From assembly GCF_000153125.2 (NCBI RefSeq), contig NZ_CM002299.1, forward strand, positions 3,823,338 through 3,887,337: 64,000 nt of DNA. The letters are read 5' to 3'. This document shows positions 42,001 to 50,815 of this stretch, in pieces. Origin of the DNA: Congregibacter litoralis KT71. Lineage in GTDB: Bacteria > Pseudomonadota > Gammaproteobacteria > Pseudomonadales > Halieaceae. A program made the translations under genes and the position numbers. The notes below the pieces were generated by a model that searched no databases, had not been told where the DNA came from, and saw only the letters and a program-made list of their open reading frames with translations. Every line of letters starts with the position of its first letter. Position 1 is the first letter of the stretch.

Positions 42001-45000
42001 CCTCCAGCTCGCCAAATTCTTCACCCCGGATGCTGGCGACAACTCCACGCCGCCCCTGGTGACGCTCACACTCAACCACGCCAGCGGCACCACGGCAGAT
42101 GCCTTCGACGTCGTACTCAGCGATGTGCTTCCCGTCGACATGCGTGTGGATGGCCCCATTGACGACAGTCTCTGCGCAAATCTGCCGGATAGTATTACGA
42201 TCACTAATGCCCCCGCCTCCGATGAGATACAGGCAAACTGGGCCAGTTTTCCTCAGGGGGCCAGCTGCACCCTCCGTTTTCAAACCCAGTTTATCGTCAA
42301 TCCCCTGGCGGGCATTCAACTGGAAAACTGCGCGGAGTCCCTCTGGGAGAGTCTCCGGGATGCAGACCAGCCGGTGCTGCCAAATCCACCCAACAACGCT
42401 CTCGGCGCGGAGCGCACCGGTAACGACGCCGATCCCGGGGAACAAAACAACTACCGCCTCGAAAGCTGCGACATTTTCAGCGTGTTTGGCGTTGGCATTG
42501 AAAAGCGCGTCGAAAGCACCGACCAAAGCCATACGGATAGTATCCCCGGCACGCCGCCGGGCGCAGAATCCCTCACCATCGGTGAAACGGTGACCTTTGA
42601 GATCGTCGTTACCATTCCCGACGCCAATATCCCTGATCTGGAAATCACGGACCTCCTGCCGGTCACGGACAACGTCCTTGAGCTCATCTCTGCGACCACC
42701 ACCTCTGTAGGCGCGGATTTAACACCCCTACGCCCGAACCCGACCGCAGTTATCACAGACCGTGATAGCAACGGCGTGAATGACCGCGCAGTTCTGAACT
42801 ACGGCCCGGTAACACAAGCCGCCGATGGCGTGACCGATGATCGGGATCGCATCCGAATCGAAGTAGTCGCCAAGGTCAAAGAACAGCTGGTCAATCAAAA
42901 CAATGACAGCACATCAAACGGCGTCCTTGCGCGCTTTTTGCCATCCATCACGGCATCTGATAACGCGCCTCTGGAAATCGTCGAGCCGCTCCTGTCTATC
43001 AGCAAAACCGCCGACACAGGGCAGGCTGAGGCAGGGGATATTGTCACCTACCTCCTGCGAATTGAGCACAGCGCCGCATCACGCATCGATGCCAAGGACC
43101 TGGCTCTGAGTGATCTGATTCCCTCCCAGCTATCGGTGCTACCGGCAGATGTGGGACTCGGCGCCGTCTGTGATGTCAGTCCGGATACGGGCCCCACTCT
43201 GACAGCAGGAGAAATCACTGCGACGTGGACGACCTTCCCCCTGGGTGCCGTCTGTGAGATTGAGTTTGCAGCGACGGTGGATGTCAGCGCCGTTATCGGG
43301 CAATCCATTGTTAACGAAGCTGAAATCAACTGGACGTCTCTGGACACGCAGGGAGACGCTGATGACCGTCTCTACGACCTTAAGGATCAGTGGACGCTGA
43401 ATATCAGCGAGCCCGGTATCAGCAAAGCCATCACCGCTATTGATATCGGCGACTTCGTCCTGGGTGCTCCATCCCAGGAGCTCACCATTGGCGAGACGGT
43501 CACCTTCACCATTGACGCAGATTTTCCTGACGGTACGACGGAGCAGGCATTTGTATCCGACCGCATGCCAAGCACTGACGTCGCCTTTGAAATTGTTCGC
43601 GCGGAGGTCATCGCTATCGGTGCTGATCTATCACTTAGCAGCGGCGTCCTTGTGGGAGACACAGCGCTTGATTGCAGCCCGGCCGCACCGCAGACCTGCG
43701 CAGAGTGGATATTAGGTGATGTTGTCAATCTTCCGGACAGCCGACCCGACCCCGATATCAACGACCGCATCAGCTTTGAGATTGACGCCATCGTTCTTGA
43801 CGACGCGGCGAACTCCGGCGCCACGGGCGAGGACAACAACCTTCAGAACCGAGCGCAGCTGAGAAGCAACACCATCAACGTCGTTGCCAGCGCGAATTTT
43901 GACCTCGTGGAGCCGCTCCTTCAGATCACCAAACTCACGGAAAACGGCACGCTGCCCGCCATCGTAGTCGCAGGTGAGAGAAAGCCCTTCACCCTGGAAA
44001 TCAATCACCTGCCCGCTTCTACTGCAACGGCATTCACGGTCAGGGTCACAGACACACTGAACGCCGACATGCTCTGGGTTGATGACAGCACCGTCTCGTC
44101 TAACTGCCCAGGACTCACCATTGTCAGCAGTCCGGCACCCCTGACCAACGGCACGGTGGAGTTCGCTTTCGATTCTCTGAGCGTTGCGGACAGCGCCTGC
44201 AACATCAATTACGAAGTGCAGGCCGTGGGCGCAGGCTTCCCTGTGCCTGACCGCTTCCCCAACGTCGCTACTATTGCCTGGGAATCAGCGCCGGGCAGCG
44301 CAGAGACGCGCAGCGGCAGTGGTTCCGATGATAACTTCCTTGTCAGCCTGAGCACCGCGGCCGTCAGCAAGGTAGTCTCCGGCACATCGGTTCCCGGTAC
44401 GGGTAACGATCGCGGCGACCCGCTCCTTGAAGACCTGACTATCGGGGAGCAGCTTCGCTACGAAATCGTCGCCTCTTTCAGCGAGGGACAGCAGTCGAGT
44501 GTTGTGCTGACAGATACCCTGCAGGCCGATGATCCCGCCGGCCCCATCCTTGAGTTGGTAAGCGGAAACGTCATCTCCATCGGCGGCAACGTGACAACCT
44601 CTTTGCCTGGCACGCCAGTGGTGGTGGGCAATACCATCACCATTGATTACGGCACGGTGGATAACGTGGCGGACATGGTCCTCGACGAGAAAGACACCAT
44701 CGTTTATGAATTGATTGCCCGCGTCGTAGATGTACCCAACAACGTGGCGGGCATCACGCTCACAAACACCGTAGAGCTGGATTTTGCTGGTGCCTTGCTG
44801 CCCGAGATCAGCAGCGCTGTTGTCGACGTGGTGGAACCGGCACTGGGCGCGACAAAGCGTTTTACGGATCTTACCGAGGGCGTTGCCACCATCGAACTTA
44901 CCGTGACCAATAGCGGTACATCCGACGCCTACGAATTGATAGTCACGGATGAGTTCGACGCGACCTTCTGGGTGCCGGGCACCTTAAGCCAGGTCACCCT

Positions 45001-46999
45001 GCCGCCGGGGTTCACCCTTAGGGGCGCCTCAGCCGCCGGAACGACCACGGTGACCCTGGAGACCGAGGGCAATCCCGCCAAGCCCGAGGAAGTGCTCGCC
45101 CCTGGAGAAACTCTCACGGTGGTCTTCACCATGGAACTCGTTAACGGCGGTATCGTAGGGGTGAGCCAGATCGACAATACCGCAGATGTTGAAGCAACAA
45201 GTCTGCCGGGCGTTGATGCAGCAGAGCGGACCTACACCGCCAGCGCCGCAGACAGCCTGCTCTTCCCGGACCTGGTGCTCGAGAAAACCTGGGCTGGCCC
45301 CAACAGCCCCGCTGAACCCGGCGATACTCTGACCTATACCCTGACCCTGGAAAATACGGGGCTTGCCGCCGCCACGACGATAGTAATCACCGACACTCCC
45401 GATACTATCGGTGCCTTTCAGGCGGGAAGCGTCAGCGCCTCCGGCGCCGGCGTGGTGGAGACAGGTAACACTCCGGGCGACAGCGATATCAGGGTGAGCT
45501 ATGCGAGCCTCGCGGCGGGTGCGACCGCGACGATCACCTACGAAGTGGAGATTCCCCTACCCTATCCCGACGGACAGACCTCACCGGAAGAACTGACCAA
45601 CCAGGCAGCTGCGGACAGCAAGGAACAGCAGGGCATCGTCTCCGATGATCCCACGACGGCGACCCCCGATGACGCCACGGTAGTGCCCATAGTTGCGGAT
45701 CCAATCATGACAGTTGTCAAGAACGATCAGGTGCTGCTTACGGCACCCGGTGCAGTCATTGAGTACCTCATTACCTACGGAAACGTGGGCAATCAAGACG
45801 CGACTGGCGTCGTCATCACCGAGACGGTGCCCGCAAATACCGTATATACCGCGGCAAACAGCACCCCAGGCTGGAGCTGCGCCGACGGTAGCGGCCCGGG
45901 AACCACCTGCGAATTCACCGTGGGAGCCGTCACTCTTGGGTCGGGTGACGTGACCTTTGCCGTCGTGGTCGACACGCCACTGCCTCCGGCGACCACAGAA
46001 ATCGTCAACGCGGTATCCATCACCGACGATGGCCTGGAGTTTGATCCGGGAGCACCGGTCATACCCTCCACGGATGCGGACACAGAGACAACACCCATCG
46101 GTGGTGCATTCCCACAGCTGCGCATCGAGAAAGATGACGGTGGAATCGGTGTAACACCGGGCCAGCGTTACAGCTATCTCATCGACTACACCAATATCGG
46201 AAATCAGGGCGCCACGGGCGTGGTGATTACCGAGACCGTGCCGGATGACGTCGCGTTTAGCGCCGCTGCCAGTTTACCGACTCGTTGGAGCTGTCCGAAC
46301 GGCAGCCCCCCGGGAACCGTGTGTTCGATCACTGTGCCGCTCTTGCTGGCATCCCAGAGCGACCAGGTCCGATTCGGTCTGGATGTGAACTTCCCTGCTG
46401 CCGCCGGTCGGGAACTGATTATCAACACGGTTGAGATTACCGATGACGGCAATAACTCCCTGGCGCCCTCAACCGATAGCGACGCTGACAATACCCCGCT
46501 AATCGCCGTGCCGGATATTTACGTCACAAAGCAAACCGACGCAGGCATCGTCCGCGTGGGCGACAACATCATTTACACCGCGGTCTACGGTAATCAGGGC
46601 AATCAGAACGCCACCGGCGTTGTGGTTAGAGAAGCGGTTCCCGAAGGCGCCACCTTTAATGCGGCCAACAGCGCACCCACTCCCTGGAGTTGTGCAGATG
46701 GGGATCCCGCCGGGACGATCTGTGAGTATCAGGGAGGCGCGGTTAACGTCGGCTTTATGGAGACCCTGTTGTTCTCCATCGATGTTGTAGACACCCCGAG
46801 GGACAGGCAGATTCTGAATATCATCGAAGCGAATGACGACCTGACGAACGGCCCTGATCCCGTCCCGGCAAACAATATCGATCGGGTGATCAACATGTTC
46901 CCGGCACTGAGTGTAGATACCATGAGTCGCGGCGCGCTGATGGTGATGGCCTTGCTGTTACTGGCCATGGCCCGGCGTCACCAACGACGTCAGGGTTAA
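39053..46999 (+). CDS. giant secreted DUF11-repeat protein with IPTL-CTERM-like tail
   Basis: This 2648-residue protein has a Sec signal peptide (~1-33, ending LHASA) and about sixteen DUF11-like beta-sandwich repeats, each opening with a hydrophobic-x-K strand near residues 190, 340, 493, 637, 808, 982, 1147, 1312, 1454, 1621, 1769, 1930, 2072, 2217, 2355 and 2488. From ~808 to ~2070 repeats alternate in two types with ~320-residue period, joined by a (D/E)(I/L/V)VE(P/S) linker. The last three carry a Cys pair (WSC...C). The end is FPALSVDT, a hydrophobic helix and RRHQRR, like IPTL-CTERM exosortase signals but without the Trp. The start is TTG, forced by an in-frame stop four codons upstream; no ribosome-binding site is evident. 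Likely a surface adhesin or matrix protein. Confidence 0.88.
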   Translation: MKRFKAPRISHTVLAQVCIALLLGFSALHASAQIPTIAVQGLPTQPLLGESFCADVNFTNSDSTTGFGPYLKLVIDEGISGLSADFVDIAPQLTQIGTFDASGTLLDPITGATITGNPGGMAWIVRYPVGSVDQGQPGLVMTLCATLDPGSDIGVDKPFDITPGFEFGDTTTGTNGPIEGALFDSEVTPTLARVTKGNSALESERPPGPSNEFSYTWTVDISDGVSLDNVVLTDSLPPEIQWAGPVTISAPLGTGCAVAAPYDPLNPPLPGATITVNCTAVLGATSTSDVTVTVPVYITDVLDETLANDELAITNTVDFSYEYLGVADSDTASSTVTAKNVAVQKSVSGTGLPGGVLTYAFNFQITDYPDTPGAGASTITLTDTLADGLSFDGTVALVIDTSVVPITATAMPGGAPGETDLLWDVTAAVGGPINNGARGSLTFEATILNNYSDGSPVLASDGFDNDVTLDYGLTAGGGGSDGSAITAPVEPNVPSKTIFSPNPLPSAVEPGEAVVFELTLSIPAGNTANVVFVDFLPRPVFDVADFNPATDIQVLTPFSALSPTITTDTSNNSIRMEFGDVATVIATSLRVRLTARVVGTPFADSLFLTNLLQTSYDTTDGRTITELKAAGLTVGAPSLTITKGVIAAANPNATIIPAPPGNPSTALANSDVNGVDAFDEITYLVTVENTGSTPAYTVTIDDPGVADLSCNEPSPGDIENGNGTPLSFTGTLASGIVLDNRLAENDGSEGAPFGADTALLTLRCELGSAVEPAQTIVNTAGVTWTSTPDPSTPFTRIEESASAAINVPSLTKVVTDIAPGYSSGAREAHIGELVTYELVVTVPEGTSSSVRVEDLLPNGMAFADVVSVTPSSADISTSEGSFADVLGNAGFNSQGGGATAEDRRLVFGPGNNDSGFGNITNSNSDNSVDETITITYRAKVLNASVNTSGARKRNRARWLWQTSGEPRRNVEVRARPVEIVESRLQLAKFFTPDAGDNSTPPLVTLTLNHASGTTADAFDVVLSDVLPVDMRVDGPIDDSLCANLPDSITITNAPASDEIQANWASFPQGASCTLRFQTQFIVNPLAGIQLENCAESLWESLRDADQPVLPNPPNNALGAERTGNDADPGEQNNYRLESCDIFSVFGVGIEKRVESTDQSHTDSIPGTPPGAESLTIGETVTFEIVVTIPDANIPDLEITDLLPVTDNVLELISATTTSVGADLTPLRPNPTAVITDRDSNGVNDRAVLNYGPVTQAADGVTDDRDRIRIEVVAKVKEQLVNQNNDSTSNGVLARFLPSITASDNAPLEIVEPLLSISKTADTGQAEAGDIVTYLLRIEHSAASRIDAKDLALSDLIPSQLSVLPADVGLGAVCDVSPDTGPTLTAGEITATWTTFPLGAVCEIEFAATVDVSAVIGQSIVNEAEINWTSLDTQGDADDRLYDLKDQWTLNISEPGISKAITAIDIGDFVLGAPSQELTIGETVTFTIDADFPDGTTEQAFVSDRMPSTDVAFEIVRAEVIAIGADLSLSSGVLVGDTALDCSPAAPQTCAEWILGDVVNLPDSRPDPDINDRISFEIDAIVLDDAANSGATGEDNNLQNRAQLRSNTINVVASANFDLVEPLLQITKLTENGTLPAIVVAGERKPFTLEINHLPASTATAFTVRVTDTLNADMLWVDDSTVSSNCPGLTIVSSPAPLTNGTVEFAFDSLSVADSACNINYEVQAVGAGFPVPDRFPNVATIAWESAPGSAETRSGSGSDDNFLVSLSTAAVSKVVSGTSVPGTGNDRGDPLLEDLTIGEQLRYEIVASFSEGQQSSVVLTDTLQADDPAGPILELVSGNVISIGGNVTTSLPGTPVVVGNTITIDYGTVDNVADMVLDEKDTIVYELIARVVDVPNNVAGITLTNTVELDFAGALLPEISSAVVDVVEPALGATKRFTDLTEGVATIELTVTNSGTSDAYELIVTDEFDATFWVPGTLSQVTLPPGFTLRGASAAGTTTVTLETEGNPAKPEEVLAPGETLTVVFTMELVNGGIVGVSQIDNTADVEATSLPGVDAAERTYTASAADSLLFPDLVLEKTWAGPNSPAEPGDTLTYTLTLENTGLAAATTIVITDTPDTIGAFQAGSVSASGAGVVETGNTPGDSDIRVSYASLAAGATATITYEVEIPLPYPDGQTSPEELTNQAAADSKEQQGIVSDDPTTATPDDATVVPIVADPIMTVVKNDQVLLTAPGAVIEYLITYGNVGNQDATGVVITETVPANTVYTAANSTPGWSCADGSGPGTTCEFTVGAVTLGSGDVTFAVVVDTPLPPATTEIVNAVSITDDGLEFDPGAPVIPSTDADTETTPIGGAFPQLRIEKDDGGIGVTPGQRYSYLIDYTNIGNQGATGVVITETVPDDVAFSAAASLPTRWSCPNGSPPGTVCSITVPLLLASQSDQVRFGLDVNFPAAAGRELIINTVEITDDGNNSLAPSTDSDADNTPLIAVPDIYVTKQTDAGIVRVGDNIIYTAVYGNQGNQNATGVVVREAVPEGATFNAANSAPTPWSCADGDPAGTICEYQGGAVNVGFMETLLFSIDVVDTPRDRQILNIIEANDDLTNGPDPVPANNIDRVINMFPALSVDTMSRGALMVMALLLLAMARRHQRRQG

Positions 47000-47104
47000 A
47001 ACACGGGGGAAAGCCAGGAGATCACTGGCCCCGGCAGAGCAGGCAGTCCCGGTGATTTGGGAGCTTCTGGAAGCATTGAAAATGCCTGGGTCAGCCGGCT
47101 CCGC

Positions 47105-48589
47105 TTAGCGCTGGTCTTCGAGCACAGCCCCCGCTGCCAGACGCCCGGACATCGCCGACATGGGCACTCCTGCACCGGGATGCACGGATCCCCCCGCAAG
47201 ATAAAGCCCCTTTACCCGACTGCGCGCACCGGGCCTTGCAAAGCTCGCCATGGACCCATGATTCGCGCGCCCATAGAGGGAACCGCCACTCCCCGGAAAA
47301 CGCTCATCAAAAGCCCGGGGGTCCGTGGTCACGCAGGAAGATTCCTCAAACTCAAGTTCACAGCCGCACTCCCGTAAGACGGCCAGGGCTTTATCGCGAT
47401 ACTGCAGCAGGCTTCGTTCATCCCGCAGGCGCCGATCACCGTCTGCCGGTGCATTGATCAATAGCAGCAAACGCTCGGGGCCTTCGGGTACCCTCCCCGC
47501 CCCGCGATCCTGGGCGCAGACATACACCGTGGGGTATGCCGTGATATCACCCTGACCAAAGATCGCGGCAAATTCCGCCGGGTAGTCCTCGGCAAAAAAC
47601 ACCGTGTGGTAGTGAAGATGCAGGCCCGACACCCTGGCGCGCATACAAAAGGTAATCGCCGACAAGGCACGCTGCTGCGGCATTACCGGTTTGACGGCGC
47701 GCGTCACCGCGGCACCCAACATGCCGTTACCCAGCGCCGAGATGTCGCCGTTGTACACAATCTGGTCTGCGCGCAATTCCCGGTTGTTCTCCGTGAGCGC
47801 ACCCACCGCGCGATCCGCCTCCATGATGATCTGACGCACGCCTTCCTCAAAAAAGAACTTTACGCCCAGACCCTCGGCGAGATCCCGCAATGCCGCAGCC
47901 ACTGCACGCATGCCTCCATCCACCAGCCAAACGCCCTCCTGTTCCACATGGGCAATCAGCATGAGCGTCGCCGGCGCCCGCAGGGGCGAAGAACCCACAT
48001 AGGTGGCATAGCGGCCGAAAAGCTGTCGCAGGCGGGGATCGCTGAAGTGCTCATCAAGAGCAGACCACAAGCTTGAAAAAGGCGCCGTGCGCCACATCGC
48101 ATCCAGCTTGCCAAAACCCACCCGGCGAACCAGCTCCAGCATGCCGGGGCGGGACGATGCGATAAACGGCTCCCGAAGCGTGCCGTAGATATCGGCGCTG
48201 CGCGCGCAAAAGCTGCGATAACCCAGGGCGTTGTCCTTGCCGGCGAACGCCAGAATCGCCGCCTCGGAGCGTTCCGTGCTCGCAAAAAGATCAAGGACGC
48301 CACCCTGGCGCCAGGCGTGACGCGCGAGGACCTCGGCTTTCTCCAGACGCAGATGCGCCTCCAGGGTAGAGCCCGCCGTGGCAAAGAGCTGGTCAAAAAT
48401 CCAGCGCATCGTAAAGACCGTGGGCCCCGCGTCGACACCCACGCCGTCCACGGGCAACTGCCGCATCTTCCCCCCCGGCTCTGCCGCTCGCTCAAGCACC
48501 GTCACCCGTTGCCCGGCAGCGGCCAGCTCCACCGCGGCAGCGAGGCCCCCGACGCCGGCGCCAATGACCAGAGTGTGAGGATTACTCAT
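47105..48589 (-). CDS. crtD: CrtD-type hydroxycarotenoid 3,4-desaturase (phytoene desaturase family)
   Basis: This 494-residue FAD enzyme begins with the dinucleotide-binding VIGAGVGGLAAAVELAAAG (8-26) and the CrtI-family ERAAEPGGKMR. VDAGPTVFTMRWIFDQLF (~52-69) is close to what I know of CrtD rather than CrtI, and the C-terminal GLYLAGGSVHPGAGVPMSAM is the family FAD site. CrtD desaturates hydroxylated carotenoids on the way to spheroidene/spirilloxanthin-type pigments. Its ATG overlaps the stop of the membrane-protein gene by 4 bp. CrtD rather than CrtI is likely, not certain. Confidence 0.85.
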   Translation of the reverse strand: MSNPHTLVIGAGVGGLAAAVELAAAGQRVTVLERAAEPGGKMRQLPVDGVGVDAGPTVFTMRWIFDQLFATAGSTLEAHLRLEKAEVLARHAWRQGGVLDLFASTERSEAAILAFAGKDNALGYRSFCARSADIYGTLREPFIASSRPGMLELVRRVGFGKLDAMWRTAPFSSLWSALDEHFSDPRLRQLFGRYATYVGSSPLRAPATLMLIAHVEQEGVWLVDGGMRAVAAALRDLAEGLGVKFFFEEGVRQIIMEADRAVGALTENNRELRADQIVYNGDISALGNGMLGAAVTRAVKPVMPQQRALSAITFCMRARVSGLHLHYHTVFFAEDYPAEFAAIFGQGDITAYPTVYVCAQDRGAGRVPEGPERLLLLINAPADGDRRLRDERSLLQYRDKALAVLRECGCELEFEESSCVTTDPRAFDERFPGSGGSLYGRANHGSMASFARPGARSRVKGLYLAGGSVHPGAGVPMSAMSGRLAAGAVLEDQR

Positions 48590-49326
48590 ACGGCTGCTCT
48601 TGCTTTAAATCGCAAAGTGACGGCTCTCTGATGATAGATAATCAGGGTGAGCCCCGTGATCAAAGGCACGGACCACAAGGCAGGAGTGAGCGCTATCTCC
48701 GGCAGCATGCGCACCGCCCCGAAGGCGAAAAATGCCGTGTAAACCGATATCCCGGCGCCAACCAGGGACTTGATGTGCTCCTTGATACGATCAAGGGGAC
48801 GGGGCTTGGGCTTGTAGAGAAACCAGAGGTTGGTGCCTACCGTGGCGAAGCCCACGAGGGAAATCGCCACCATCAATAGCTGATTCAGCTGCCAGCCCTG
48901 CCAGGCACAGTTTGCCGACGCAATAGTGAGCAGCAGCTGCAACAGCAGGTTATGCCACACACGATTGGCCTTGTGATCACGCCTGTTCTGAATACATAGC
49001 CAGCCGTGCCAGGCGAGATTAATGGTCAGGGTTGCCAGATACAGCATCATCCAGCCAAAGATACCGGCAATGAGTTTCGGGTCGCCAAACTGCGGATGAT
49101 CCACCAACTGTGGGTGCGTCGCGATGGGATCCGATAAGGTGGTGAGAGCGATGCAGATAGCAACGCTACCGGTGATCAGCATCATCATGGTGAACAGCTT
49201 GCCAAAGCGCGCGTGATTAACGCCGCCCTTACGGCCCGCCACCGGCACCCAGAAACTGATAAGGCCCGTAGCACCGGTGACGATATGGATCGCCACGAAA
49301 ATTTCGAAGAGTGTATGGGTCGACAT
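48586..49326 (-). CDS. multi-pass membrane protein of unknown function (DUF2306-like?)
   Basis: This 246-residue inner-membrane protein has about seven hydrophobic helices. The first (~7-25, IHIVTGATGLISFWVPV) is followed by RKGGVNHARFGKLF, a pattern reminiscent of DUF2306 membrane proteins; that link is from memory and weak. The ATG at 49324-49326 (MSTHTLFEIF) is preferred over an extension to 49368. Its last codons overlap crtD (ATGA), so it may support carotenoid formation or membrane insertion. It is divergent from the P450 gene by 56 bp. Confidence 0.7.
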   Translation of the reverse strand: MSTHTLFEIFVAIHIVTGATGLISFWVPVAGRKGGVNHARFGKLFTMMMLITGSVAICIALTTLSDPIATHPQLVDHPQFGDPKLIAGIFGWMMLYLATLTINLAWHGWLCIQNRRDHKANRVWHNLLLQLLLTIASANCAWQGWQLNQLLMVAISLVGFATVGTNLWFLYKPKPRPLDRIKEHIKSLVGAGISVYTAFFAFGAVRMLPEIALTPALWSVPLITGLTLIIYHQRAVTLRFKARAAV

Positions 49327-49382
49327 CATCTCGGCAGGCCCTGATACTGAAAGGAAAATGCCAGCCAAGCCCTAAGCCAGCC

Positions 49383-50795
49383 ATGAGTCAAGACACGCTG
49401 TACATCCCGCCAAAACCCCACTCTCTTGCAGCGCTGCCGGCGCTGTTCCGGGTGCTGTGGAACGGCGATGGCAACCTCCTGGATCTCCTGCCGGCAGCGG
49501 CCTATCGCTTTCCCGTGGGCAATCTGGGGTATTCGCGGCGATCGACCGTGCTGTTCAACGACCCGGCCCTGGTGCGGCACATCATGCGTGACCCCGACGG
49601 GATCTTTCCCAAGAGCGACCTCATGGTGAATGCCCTGGAGCATCTCATCGGTGAGTCTATCTTCGTTACCGATGGCCAGAAGTGGCGCCGCCAGCGGGCC
49701 ATGATCGACCCCGCGTTCTCGCATATGCGCATCAGCCACGCCTTTGCCGCCATGCAGGCTGCCGTCAATGACTATGTGCGCATCCTGGAAGCCAGCGCCG
49801 AGAGCGGTGAGCCCCTCTCCCTGGACAGGGCCATGAGCCAACTCACCGCCGACATCATCTGCCGCACGGTGTTTTCCACCTCCCTGGATTCCCAGGTCGC
49901 CTTCGATGTTTTTGAAGACTTTATGGTGTTCGAACGCTCCGTGGCCCAGGTGGACATCAAGCGCCTGATCTTCGAGCCCGCCTGGACCAAGGCGCCCCAG
50001 CCTCAGATAGTGCTCGATGCCTGCACACGTATCCGTCGCCATCTTGCCTCCCTGATTGATACCCACCTTGCACCCGACGCAGAGTTTAACGACATCGCCA
50101 GTGCGGTGATTGCCGCGCGGGACAGCGACAGCGGCGAACCCTTTAGCCGCGATGAGCTTATCGATCAGCTGGGGGTGTTTTTTCTTGCCGGGCACGAGAC
50201 CACGGCCAGCGTGTTGACCTGGCTGTTTTTTATCTGCGCGCAGCAACCGTCTCTGGTAGCGAAGATGCGCAGGGAAATCGATAGCGTGGTGGCTGTCGAT
50301 GCGGCGGCGGGCAAGAAGAAAAAGCAAGAACCGCTGACCTTCGAGCACATGCGCCAGCTGCCGCTGCTTAAGGCTGTGTTCCGCGAAGCCCTGCGACTTT
50401 ATCCCCCCATCACTTTCATGCCGAGGGTTGCCCTGGAAGACACCACGGTGGGTCCGCGGAAACTGCCGAAGGGCGCCCTGGTGATGATTTCGCCCTGGAC
50501 CCTGCATCGACATCGGGATTACTGGGACGACCCTCATGCTTTCAAGCCGGAACGCTTTTTGCCGGACAACGAAGCCAGTCTTGTGGATGGTGCCTACATA
50601 CCCTTTGGTCAGGGTCCTCACACCTGCGTGGGTGCGGGATTCGCCCAGACCGAGAGCCTCCTGATCATCGCCGAACTCCTCCGACGCTTTGATTTTGAGG
50701 CGCTGAATCCGGGTCGCGTCCGTCCCGCTGCACGCCTCACCACGCGTCCCCGGGAGCAGATTTTCTGCCGCGTTACCCGACGGGTCCAAAGCTAG
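49383..50795 (+). CDS. cytochrome P450
   Basis: This 470-residue heme mono-oxygenase shows all landmarks: WRRQRAMIDPAF (C-helix, ~100), I-helix GHETTASVLTW (~268-278), K-helix EALRLYPP (~340), PERF (~395) and the heme loop FGQGPHTCVGAG with the thiolate Cys near 413. The form resembles CYP families that hydroxylate fatty acids or carotenoids, but the substrate is not determinable. There is no fused reductase, so it needs separate ferredoxin partners. Divergent from the crtD pair, with which it may share control. The ATG at 49383 is chosen on homology. Confidence 0.92.
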   Translation: MSQDTLYIPPKPHSLAALPALFRVLWNGDGNLLDLLPAAAYRFPVGNLGYSRRSTVLFNDPALVRHIMRDPDGIFPKSDLMVNALEHLIGESIFVTDGQKWRRQRAMIDPAFSHMRISHAFAAMQAAVNDYVRILEASAESGEPLSLDRAMSQLTADIICRTVFSTSLDSQVAFDVFEDFMVFERSVAQVDIKRLIFEPAWTKAPQPQIVLDACTRIRRHLASLIDTHLAPDAEFNDIASAVIAARDSDSGEPFSRDELIDQLGVFFLAGHETTASVLTWLFFICAQQPSLVAKMRREIDSVVAVDAAAGKKKKQEPLTFEHMRQLPLLKAVFREALRLYPPITFMPRVALEDTTVGPRKLPKGALVMISPWTLHRHRDYWDDPHAFKPERFLPDNEASLVDGAYIPFGQGPHTCVGAGFAQTESLLIIAELLRRFDFEALNPGRVRPAARLTTRPREQIFCRVTRRVQS

Positions 50796-50815
50796 GAAGC
50801 TCCCGAAATCAAGAA

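Noticed and set aside
39600..46900. CRISPR or DNA satellite in the giant gene
   Set aside because: Repeats are at protein level, ~130-175 residues long and divergent, with a continuous open frame.
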